DNA of 64,000 nucleotides from contig NZ_CP178621.1 of NCBI RefSeq assembly GCF_047302465.1, forward strand, positions 1,922,001 to 1,986,000, written 5' to 3'. The notes below the pieces were generated by a model that saw only the letters and a program-made list of their open reading frames with translations, was not told the DNA's origin and ran no database searches. Position 1 is the first letter of the stretch. The number at the start of each line of letters is the position of its first letter. Source of the stretch: JACMRP01 sp047302465 (GTDB lineage: Bacteria > Bdellovibrionota > Bdellovibrionia > Bdellovibrionales > Bdellovibrionaceae). The position numbers and the translations under genes are program-made. Below, piece by piece: positions 7,763 to 14,492 of this stretch.

Positions 7763-7790
7763 AAAAAAAAGCCCCGCCTATGGGCAGGGC
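7763..7790 (-). terminator. Intercistronic intrinsic terminator after the DUF883 gene
   Basis: On the minus strand GCCCTGCC and GGCGGGGC pair over eight positions (one G-U) around a CATA loop, followed by eight T residues. It lies between the DUF883 gene and the YqjE-like gene on the same strand and ends only a few bases before the SD of the latter. Confidence 0.85.
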
Positions 7791-7798
7791 CTGAATAT

Positions 7799-8071
7799 TT
7801 AGTGTCGATTGCCACGAATAAGCATACCAGCTAAGAAGCCGATTGCTGCTGCTCCTGCAACCGTAGAGAAAGGATGTTTTTTTACAAAATCAACGGATAC
7901 ATCCATGGCGTCTTCCGCACGAGCACGAGCTTCTTGATAAATATCTTGAGCGTTCATTTCGCCTTTTTTAATTCTGTCAGACACATCTGAAGCGACTTGT
8001 CTTGCTTTGTCGCTGGCATACTGAGCTGCAGATGATGCGGAATTTTTGAGTTCATTTGCTGTTGGTTCCAT
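7799..8071 (-). CDS. DUF883 (ElaB/YqjD-type) membrane-anchored protein
   Basis: 90-residue protein. A long amphipathic helical region (about 1-65) is followed by the hallmark KHPFSTVAGAAAIGFLAGML and a basic end. In this family the C-terminal helix anchors the protein in the inner membrane, and the soluble part has been reported to bind ribosomes in stationary phase. SD GAGGGAG lies upstream. It is divergent from a CsbD-like gene across 168 bases, and both families are stress-induced elsewhere, which suggests shared control. Confidence 0.85.
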   Translation of the reverse strand: MEPTANELKNSASSAAQYASDKARQVASDVSDRIKKGEMNAQDIYQEARARAEDAMDVSVDFVKKHPFSTVAGAAAIGFLAGMLIRGNRH

Positions 8072-8158
8072 TTCGTTCTCCCTCGATAGGTTGGTTAAAT
8101 AGACGACCTTTGAATTGAAGTCGGCACGATGAGCATAGATGTTGATAGTCAGTTTTTA

Positions 8159-8185
8159 TTGACGTTTCTGCGATTTTTGCGTCAA
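8159..8185. promoter_or_regulatory. TTGACG-N15-CGTCAA inverted repeat between DUF883 and CsbD-like genes
   Basis: Perfect six-base arms, TTGACG (8159-8164) and CGTCAA (8180-8185), lie 15 bases apart in the divergent intergenic region. Each arm also resembles a -35 hexamer on its own strand, so the site may be paired -35 elements or an operator. No good -10 was found at 17 bases from the rightward copy. Confidence 0.3.
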
Positions 8186-8239
8186 GGCTTAGTGTTGTGC
8201 TGAAGTTAGAATTTGAGAAAAGTGAACAAGGAGGAATTT

Positions 8240-8518
8240 ATGAATAAGGACATCTTTGAAGGAAAGTTTAAGGAGATCTCTGGGGAAATCAAAAAGAAAT
8301 TCGGCGAGCTCACTGACGATGAGATTCGTAGAACGAAAGGAAACGCCGAGGCTTTGGCTGGCGTCCTTCAACAAAAATACGGCCGAAGTAAAGAGGATTC
8401 TGAAAGAGATGTTTCAGACATGCTCGGCACGCTTGAAAGAAAATTCTCTCCTCAAAAAATTTCCGATGCTGTGAATGAAAAGGTTGATCAGGCGAAAGCA
8501 AAATTTAAAAAGTCCTAG
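8240..8518 (+). CDS. CsbD-like small stress protein
   Basis: 92-residue hydrophilic helical protein that begins MNKDIFEGKFKEISGEIKKK and contains GELTDDEI, with a second segment of repeats rich in Lys, Glu and Asp. This matches the CsbD/YjbJ family, small proteins of unknown function that are abundant under general or osmotic stress. The start at 8240 has a strong SD (AAGGAGG). It is divergent from the DUF883 gene and probably monocistronic. No terminator with a T run is evident after it. Confidence 0.8.
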   Translation: MNKDIFEGKFKEISGEIKKKFGELTDDEIRRTKGNAEALAGVLQQKYGRSKEDSERDVSDMLGTLERKFSPQKISDAVNEKVDQAKAKFKKS

Positions 8519-8621
8519 ATTCGACTCTGTCGATATTCTGGACACTGTGCCTGCCTTGGGGAGCTTAAGGGGTTGAAACCCTTGTTAAGAACTCATTAAT
8601 AGGCCCCCAGGTGGCATAGGC

Positions 8622-8667
8622 TTTGTAAGCATAGGTCTGTCGCACGTGGAGGACCTATGCTTACAAA
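8622..8667 (+). repeat. 16 bp perfect inverted repeat enclosing SD and start codon
   Basis: TTTGTAAGCATAGGTC (8622-8637) and GACCTATGCTTACAAA (8652-8667) are exact reverse complements with a 14-base loop. The loop carries the SD (GGAGG 8648-8652, last G in the stem), and the downstream arm contains the ATG at 8657. In RNA this would be a very stable hairpin hiding the start of the next gene. It may alternatively be a DNA operator. Confidence 0.85.
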
Positions 8668-10699
8668 ATATCTCGTCTTGTCGGTTTTTCTTTTTGGTAC
8701 CTGGGCTCAGGCTGTGAGCCCCAAGGTTTACGAAGAAAAAAATCTTCAATATCTTGATATCAAAGACGGTAAAACCACGTGGGTGCAGACGGCGACTGAG
8801 TTCTTTCCCATTGCTTCGGCTGCAAAGATTCCTGGCTTTGTGGATCTTTACGAAACAACTAAAAACAAAGTGGGTATTCGCAGTTACGTGGTCGTAAGAT
8901 CTTCGTTCTATTTGCCTTTGTCCTTGGATGTAATTCGTACTAGAATGTCGAATCCCAAGGGCCTTTCTGATTACTCGCAGAATCTAAAAATCCAATCGTG
9001 CAATCAAACCCAATGTCAGGCTGAAATTAAAACGACTTTTGCAGATTTGCCTTTGAACGTGGCTTATGGTGTGGTCGATAAGAAAAATGCTAGTGGTAAT
9101 TGGATTTCCGTTTTTACCTCTCTTCATAATCCAGAGTTTTTGTCCGTACAGAAATTTACAGAGATCGAAAGTGTCTTTATGCAAGGAAGCAGCTTTTCTG
9201 CATTCTACCCAATGAGTGCAAACCTGACCTGGGTTCAAAGTTATCAGATTTTCTCGATAAAATCCTCGGCGTATGACAAGGCCGCTTTCATTCCTTTCTT
9301 TAATTTAGAGAAAAACATCCGTTCGGTCATCAGAACCTTGCTATTGGATGCGAGAAGCTCCATTTTGCAAGAGCAAAAATATACGATGCTAAGCTTTAAC
9401 AACCGCATGCCAGCGGCTTCTGGATACGATAGCGACCTCTATTTGCAAAAGTCTTATAAGCTTTTTGATACTGAAGGTGACGAAGCCTTGATCGAGCGTG
9501 CCGAGAAAGTTCCATTTAACGTTTTAAAAGCTCTTTTCGAGGAGGAAAACTTTTCTCATGCTGATGATCCTTGGTTGCCTGAGCCATGGGAAACCGTTGA
9601 TCCTCTTGCAGGAAAAATGGCTCAACCTCTTCATGCTCCTGGTCCTTCAATCCAAGGCCGTGATAAGCCAATTGATATCGAGCGCTTCTCGGAAATGCTG
9701 GATCAAGTCCTTTTAGAAGAGACTCAACGGGGTTTAAAACCGTTTGTCGGTTTGTTTCACGAGTGGTCTATGGAGACTCGTCAGAAATACGAAGGGCGAT
9801 CGGCCGTTTTAGGTTTCTCTAAGCTTTTCATCTGTCTTTCTCTCGGTTTTTCAAATCGGTTTATGAAAACGGGCAAAGAAAGAGATCTGTGGAATTGGAT
9901 GATGGAGCAAGACTATAACAGCATCACATTCCCCGAACTTTTCCGTGCTAGTTATCGATTGCATCGAGGAGATGTCTACTTAGCCCTGTTAACTGTCGAG
10001 AATTTACTTTCAGCCAACTGGCGATATACAAAACGTGAAACTCTACCTGCAACAAAACGTCTTCGTCCGATTACTAGCGGGTACAATTACGACGGTGATC
10101 GCTTCGGAACCTGGTACCATTTCTTCGGAATGATTCTTTATGGATACAGAACGGGCAGCGGTATGAAATCCAATATTGTTGGGCGTATCGAGGCTTTAGG
10201 GTCTAATGTTTTGTCTCCGACTTTGGATCAGACACAAAAACAGTGGTTCAACAAACTGGGCGGTTATATTGGTGATGATTTAAAAGAATCCGTCCTGACG
10301 GGTCGCTATCTAAAGCGTCCATCACGACCTCATGTTTTAGCAGAGCCTTACTATTTAAATAGAAGCGAAGACTTCAGAGATCGCTTGCCGTTAAAGAGTA
10401 GCCCTGATTTGCAAGTGAAAGTCCGAGACGCCTTCGGCGGAGCCGATTCGGTCTACGTACAAGTTAGAAATAACAGCAACGAAGATCTTGTGGGTTGCAA
10501 AGTGGATGTGTTCGTAAATAATGGGACTGGATACTATGCTCCAGCCAAAATCAGCCGTGATGATGTGACCATCAAGGCGAATCGGAAATTTGAGTTGAAT
10601 GTGTCAGGCTCGGAGAAGCGCTGGAAGCCTCGAGCGGTGCGAGTGTTTGTGGAGCAGTGTCAGCAGGGCTCGTCTCGTGCGGCTGAGTGGAAGAACTAG
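8657..10699 (+). CDS. Large secreted protein of unknown function
   Basis: 680-residue exported protein that I do not recognise. A signal peptide (about 1-19, ending TWAQA) precedes a region with mixed beta character (about 40-200) containing one close Cys pair (SCNQTQC). A helical, aromatic-rich middle follows (HEWSMETRQKYEGRS to RYTKRETLPATKRL), then a C-terminal beta domain with conserved-looking ADSVYVQVRNNSNEDLVGCKVDVF, like an Ig or CARDB module. There is no lipobox and no beta-barrel terminus, so periplasmic location or secretion is likely. The last 128 bases overlap the 3' end of the opposite gene. Start and SD lie in a 16 bp hairpin. Confidence 0.8.
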   Translation: MLTKYLVLSVFLFGTWAQAVSPKVYEEKNLQYLDIKDGKTTWVQTATEFFPIASAAKIPGFVDLYETTKNKVGIRSYVVVRSSFYLPLSLDVIRTRMSNPKGLSDYSQNLKIQSCNQTQCQAEIKTTFADLPLNVAYGVVDKKNASGNWISVFTSLHNPEFLSVQKFTEIESVFMQGSSFSAFYPMSANLTWVQSYQIFSIKSSAYDKAAFIPFFNLEKNIRSVIRTLLLDARSSILQEQKYTMLSFNNRMPAASGYDSDLYLQKSYKLFDTEGDEALIERAEKVPFNVLKALFEEENFSHADDPWLPEPWETVDPLAGKMAQPLHAPGPSIQGRDKPIDIERFSEMLDQVLLEETQRGLKPFVGLFHEWSMETRQKYEGRSAVLGFSKLFICLSLGFSNRFMKTGKERDLWNWMMEQDYNSITFPELFRASYRLHRGDVYLALLTVENLLSANWRYTKRETLPATKRLRPITSGYNYDGDRFGTWYHFFGMILYGYRTGSGMKSNIVGRIEALGSNVLSPTLDQTQKQWFNKLGGYIGDDLKESVLTGRYLKRPSRPHVLAEPYYLNRSEDFRDRLPLKSSPDLQVKVRDAFGGADSVYVQVRNNSNEDLVGCKVDVFVNNGTGYYAPAKISRDDVTIKANRKFELNVSGSEKRWKPRAVRVFVEQCQQGSSRAAEWKN

Positions 10700-11900
10700 G
10701 AGCGCTCTCCTCTTCCTCGGGCGCAAGAGTTGGTGCGATAGCTAAATCTTCTTCAGAAGATTTAGCCTCTTCTTTGATGACGGTTTCGGAATTTGTTGAA
10801 ACTGCTGGAGGCTGATGCACAAAGCGAAGCCACAGATCAAGAATCACACCATAAGAATGATCTTCCATGACTATGATAGATTTGTAGCGGCTTTGATTTC
10901 CAAACGCATCCATTTCGCGATACTGAGTTTCATACCTAAGATCAATGGCACGTAGTTTCTTGTCCTTAAGGCGAGATAGCTCGCTTTCTTGAACGAGTCC
11001 ATCCAAGTTTGTGTCACTCCAAAGGCGAAGTTCTTCATAGACGACGTCGTCGTCGTCGATCAAAAGATCTTTATTGTCGTCGTATTTAGCAAGAGCTGCA
11101 AAGCCGTGCTTCGCGTACTTGTTGTCAGGTCCACGGCTGGTATCTGCAAACATCTCGTCAATTCCGAGTACCAAGCCGTCTTTGTTCGGCTTCACTAAAA
11201 AATAAATTTCTGAACCTGATTTTGTTAGCCACGAAGTCTGAACCTTTTCGTGAGCATTCGCAAAAGAACGTTTTCCTAAAAGGTCGAAAGCAAGGCCCTC
11301 AGTTGGCGCCGTTAAGCTTAGTGAGGGGCTAGTAGAAGAACTTAGTTGGACGATCAGAGGGTCGCCGGAGTCGTCACAGGCTGGACTGATTTCGCCAGCA
11401 TTCATATGCAGGTACTTAAGAGCGTAACCTCCCAAAGAAAGTGGAGTCGTGTCGTCGTTGATTTTGTGAGCATCAAAGGCGCCCTTAACATTTTCTGAAA
11501 CCACATACAGGCTCAAGTGCGCGCTCTGTTGATCTGGGATGCTTTCACAGCTCGACAGATCTACGCTGCGAGTATCAAGGATTTGTTTTTTAACGCCGTG
11601 AACTTCGCAAACGACGCGCTTAGAGTCTTCTTCGTAATTGTACTCTTCGATGACGATTTTTACGTCCTCAGAGTGAAGAAGGTCTTTCGGATTCTGATTA
11701 GCTGATTCTAGGGTAGGGCAGACAAAGGTAAAATGAGCGATTTTTGGAGAGGTCGAGGGTTCTTCGTTGAGGATTTTGTTTTGAGCGAGGGTTTTGCTTT
11801 TGAGTTCGTCATCAATAACGACTTTGTTTTTGGAGCAATTTTGATAGCCCAAAACCAAGATGCTTAGTGCAAAGAAGAGTTTTGTTTTTTGAATCCCCAT
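10572..11900 (-). CDS. Putative lipoprotein with EF-hand-like C-terminal domain
   Basis: 442-residue exported protein. The signal segment ends LVLGYQNCSK, a cysteine preceded by Asn rather than the usual Gly/Ala/Ser, so lipidation is uncertain. The middle is not recognised. A calcium-binding-type region spans about 230-345: NKDGLVLGIDEMF, then DDNKDLLIDDDD and DTNLDGLVQESE, ending LDLWLRF. The secreted protein at 18870-20309 carries the same domain. The last 60 or so residues are Ser/Pro/Thr-rich and partly overlie the opposite gene's coding end. SD GGCGGAG lies upstream. Confidence 0.75.
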   Translation of the reverse strand: MGIQKTKLFFALSILVLGYQNCSKNKVVIDDELKSKTLAQNKILNEEPSTSPKIAHFTFVCPTLESANQNPKDLLHSEDVKIVIEEYNYEEDSKRVVCEVHGVKKQILDTRSVDLSSCESIPDQQSAHLSLYVVSENVKGAFDAHKINDDTTPLSLGGYALKYLHMNAGEISPACDDSGDPLIVQLSSSTSPSLSLTAPTEGLAFDLLGKRSFANAHEKVQTSWLTKSGSEIYFLVKPNKDGLVLGIDEMFADTSRGPDNKYAKHGFAALAKYDDNKDLLIDDDDVVYEELRLWSDTNLDGLVQESELSRLKDKKLRAIDLRYETQYREMDAFGNQSRYKSIIVMEDHSYGVILDLWLRFVHQPPAVSTNSETVIKEEAKSSEEDLAIAPTLAPEEEESAPSSSTQPHETSPADTAPQTLAPLEASSASPSLTHSTQISDSP

Positions 11901-11967
11901 AGAACGCTCCGCCGTATGGATTTATGATGCAAAAAACAGGCTAAGCAGCTCATAGGTTAGAAGCAAA

Positions 11968-11998
11968 GAGACGGGGATGGACTGAATTTCCCCGTCTT
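11968..11998 (-). terminator. Hairpin downstream of the 12048-14036 gene, possible terminator
   Basis: AGACGGGGA (11969-11977) and TCCCCGTCT (11989-11997) form a nine-pair GC-rich stem. It lies about 50 bases past the stop of the leftward gene, but no T run follows on the minus strand. It may be a weak terminator or an mRNA-end structure. Confidence 0.4.
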
Positions 11999-12047
11999 AG
12001 AATGAGTCAATGACTAATAGGAATTAGACACTTGTACAGGCCACTGA

Positions 12048-14036
12048 CTATCGAAGCTCAAGACCGCTGTAACGAGCAAGCCAGTAAGCATAGAGGTAGT
12101 CGATACCCGCATACTCGGTGCCACTTCCGTGATTCACACGATAGTTGAAGGCGGCACTCTTCCAGATGAAGGTGCTATCGATCGCGTCTTGCTCAAAGAG
12201 CGGATAATCGTAAAGACCTTGATAGAAATACTCCGGTGGAGGTTCTGGTTTTTTGAGTGATTTCCAAAAGAGGCGCGGAATCGGCGAGAGACACCATTCT
12301 GGATTGAGAGAGTGGTCTACTTGGACTGTGCCATGAACAAGACGAGGATAAGGAATTTCACGCAGTCCCCATAGAGAGTGCGCAAGTCGTTCTTTGAAGT
12401 CTTGCTCGCTGGAGTCACGGCGGAAGTTGTCGCCGCGAGTTCCGTGACGATATGCAAATCCATACGTTGCAATGGTGTGCAAGTGGCGGCGGGCAGGTTT
12501 GTAAACCAGCCACTCGTCCATAAAGCGTTCACGGAGGGTATTTCTAATTTTCTCGGCACCTAAGAGATCCGCCACCATAATGTTGGTGATAGCGCCCACC
12601 ATGCCTAGGTTAATTCCGCTCCAGTCAGCTGTGCCATGCCAGTAAAAGCTGGTATCGAAATCATAGCCTGAAGTTAAACGTGTTTTAGGATTCAAGTACG
12701 ACTTCAAGTATTTTTCGCGAAGCTCTTTATCTTGGGTGATTAATGCGGCAAGCCCCAAAGCCACGGGACGGTTTTGCGCCTTTTTATCCATGACTTCGAG
12801 GTCAATGAGGCGACGGGACTTTTCTTTGAGTTGGTCCCAGATTTCGGTGTCAGAACGAGGAATGACAAGAGTCGCCCACATAAATGAATGGGTGATCCCT
12901 TTCACCATATCGTTATTGCCACCTTCCATCCACATGAGGCTAGAGTATTTGCCGGTACCACGATGCCATTTAGGCGCATACTGGCGATTCGGATTAAAGG
13001 TTTCAACAGTGCGTGCAAATTCTGAGCGGTCTCCAGGTAAGTCCATCAATAAGAACATCGCTTTGACAGAGCGACGAACATTGGCCTGAGCCACAGGATC
13101 TTTGGTGATGAGGTAGCGCATAGCTTGAGAGCCTACGTACATTCCTGTCCACAAAGTAGAGTCACCCTCAGAGTCTTCATTTACGATATTGTTGTTGGCA
13201 TCAACCTGCAACGATACGTACATACCTTGGTCGTTGATGTGGCGCTCTTGGGTGTTCTTTTCATAACCGCGAGCTTTTTCCTCGTAAGTTGGCGCATAGG
13301 CGTTTCGGCGCATGAGGCTTTCGGTCAAACTGATTTCATCGGTAATTTTATTGGCAACACGCAAAGTGGTTTTATTGCGCTGATAAAAATCATAGTCGGT
13401 AGGGTCGAAGATCACATAAGGCTGTTCGTTTTTATATTCTTTACGATGCATGTAGGATTTTACGAAGGGATCTTTTTCGTATTCTACTTTCACTCTAGCA
13501 ACTTCAATAGCGCCACGAATGACAAGTGGAATGCTTGGGCCTTTGGCGTCGAACTTAGTTCTTAGATCTTTCCACAACGGCTGGCCCTGAAGAGCGCGAG
13601 CTTGGCCAAGCTGCTCGGAATAAGTCGCTCCTTTTTGGTTTGTGAATTCCGCATGAGGTCCCTGAGAACCTTGTACGAAAACAGATTGGACTGTGACGTT
13701 GCTTTTAAAATCGTTAGGATTGCGGACGTGGTTACCGGCACGGGTGATGTAGTCTGCCTGACGAAGCGAGTAGTTTACGCGAAGAGTGTTTTTATCGAGG
13801 CTTGCTTTGCCCGTCCAAATTTCTTGAACTTGGTAACCCATGAACGAGTAGGCTTGGTAAGTGATAATTCGAACGGCGTTGAAACTGCCATCTTGATTGC
13901 GGCGAAGTTCGAGCTCTCCTTGATAGCCACCTTTTTGAGAGTTCGTTCCGTGGACGCTCCAGATACCTTCACTGAGACCAGCGTGGGCCCATGCGCTGCT
14001 CAACGTAAGTGCCATCATCATAAAAAACTGCTTCAT
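12048..14036 (-). CDS. Large secreted protein, possible helical-toroid fold, unknown function
   Basis: 662-residue exported protein with a signal peptide (about 1-19, ending AWAHA). The N-terminal domain (20-150) looks beta-rich (GIWSVHGTNSQKGGYQGELE, then RVNYSLRQADY). The remaining 500 residues are helical and aromatic-rich, with DSTLWTGMYVGSQAMRYL, SLMWMEGGNNDMVKGITHSF and SFYWHGTADWSGINLGM. These recall (alpha/alpha)n toroids of glycan-active enzymes, but no catalytic signature is certain. SD AAGGAG lies upstream, and a GC-rich hairpin sits in its 5' leader. The neighbours are other exported orphans. Function is not assigned. Confidence 0.75.
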   Translation of the reverse strand: MKQFFMMMALTLSSAWAHAGLSEGIWSVHGTNSQKGGYQGELELRRNQDGSFNAVRIITYQAYSFMGYQVQEIWTGKASLDKNTLRVNYSLRQADYITRAGNHVRNPNDFKSNVTVQSVFVQGSQGPHAEFTNQKGATYSEQLGQARALQGQPLWKDLRTKFDAKGPSIPLVIRGAIEVARVKVEYEKDPFVKSYMHRKEYKNEQPYVIFDPTDYDFYQRNKTTLRVANKITDEISLTESLMRRNAYAPTYEEKARGYEKNTQERHINDQGMYVSLQVDANNNIVNEDSEGDSTLWTGMYVGSQAMRYLITKDPVAQANVRRSVKAMFLLMDLPGDRSEFARTVETFNPNRQYAPKWHRGTGKYSSLMWMEGGNNDMVKGITHSFMWATLVIPRSDTEIWDQLKEKSRRLIDLEVMDKKAQNRPVALGLAALITQDKELREKYLKSYLNPKTRLTSGYDFDTSFYWHGTADWSGINLGMVGAITNIMVADLLGAEKIRNTLRERFMDEWLVYKPARRHLHTIATYGFAYRHGTRGDNFRRDSSEQDFKERLAHSLWGLREIPYPRLVHGTVQVDHSLNPEWCLSPIPRLFWKSLKKPEPPPEYFYQGLYDYPLFEQDAIDSTFIWKSAAFNYRVNHGSGTEYAGIDYLYAYWLARYSGLELR

Positions 14037-14488
14037 ATCAGCTCCTTGAGTGGATGGGGGCTTCGCAAGTCCCCCAAAGCTATGAAGCTTTATACTGAGA
14101 AAGACGGGTTTTTTGCTACTTTTTTTAAAGAATTTTCTAGGATTTGAAAATTTGCAGCGGCGATATTCGCTATTCGGGGCTAAAACTTCCAGTCTTCGAG
14201 AAGGAGGCTATTCCTCATGGAGTCTTGAGGTTTGTAGAGAGCTTCGACAAGTTCTCGATAGGGATCTTTTGGGAACATGTGATTTTTGCAAGAGCCTCAA
14301 TTTTTTTAGCACAAAATTATAGCTCCAGTGTGGCTTTAATAAGAGATGGACCTGGCTCGTTCTGAGGCGTTCCTCTTAAATTTGGAGGATTGTTGGATTT
14401 TTAACCACGGTGTTTCGTTCCGGGTCAGTAAACAAACCGCTACAGCCGGACTCTCGACCAGCCGATGAATATACCAGAGGAAAACACC
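14037..14488. other. 452-base intergenic region between divergent secreted and pilin-like genes
   Basis: No convincing gene is seen; short ORFs here lack family resemblance and good SD placement. Near the left edge GGGGG and CCCCC (about 14055-14075, with an inner CTT/AAG pair) form a hairpin in the leader of the leftward gene. Two short GAGGCxxTTCCTC hairpin-like motifs lie near 14204 and 14373. A long-range 11 bp inverted repeat starts at 14405. No clear -35/-10 or sigma54 promoter was found. The length suggests long 5' leaders or a small RNA. Confidence 0.5.
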
Positions 14489-14492
14489 GTGG
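14405..14492 (+). promoter_or_regulatory. 11 bp inverted repeat that would sequester the pilin-operon start codon
   Basis: CCACGGTGTTT (14405-14415) and AAACACCGTGG (14482-14492) are exact reverse complements 66 bases apart. The downstream arm contains the GTG start (14489) and abuts the SD AGAGGA (14476-14481). Between them GGTC (14423-14426) can pair with GACC (14456-14459). The layout resembles a translational switch, but it matches no riboswitch class I recognise. GEMM (c-di-GMP) was considered and not supported. Confidence 0.55.

Noticed and set aside
8186..8200. Sigma54 promoter before the CsbD-like gene
   Set aside because: The GG and GC pairs are 11 bases apart, not the required 10.
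11860..11930. Imperfect hairpin at the start of the 10572-11900 lipoprotein gene (AATCC-ATA pairing with TAT-GGATT)
   Set aside because: It needs a two-base bulge and only eight pairs, so it is not counted with the perfect start-codon repeats.
14113..14365. Small ORFs of 69-73 residues in the long intergenic region
   Set aside because: No SD at good spacing, no family resemblance and unbalanced composition; they look like chance frames.
14389..14492. c-di-GMP (GEMM-type) riboswitch before the pilin-like operon
   Set aside because: The region has paired arms, but the conserved GEMM segments I know (the GCAAA-type receptor and the two P1b/P2 joints) are not present in the right order on either strand.
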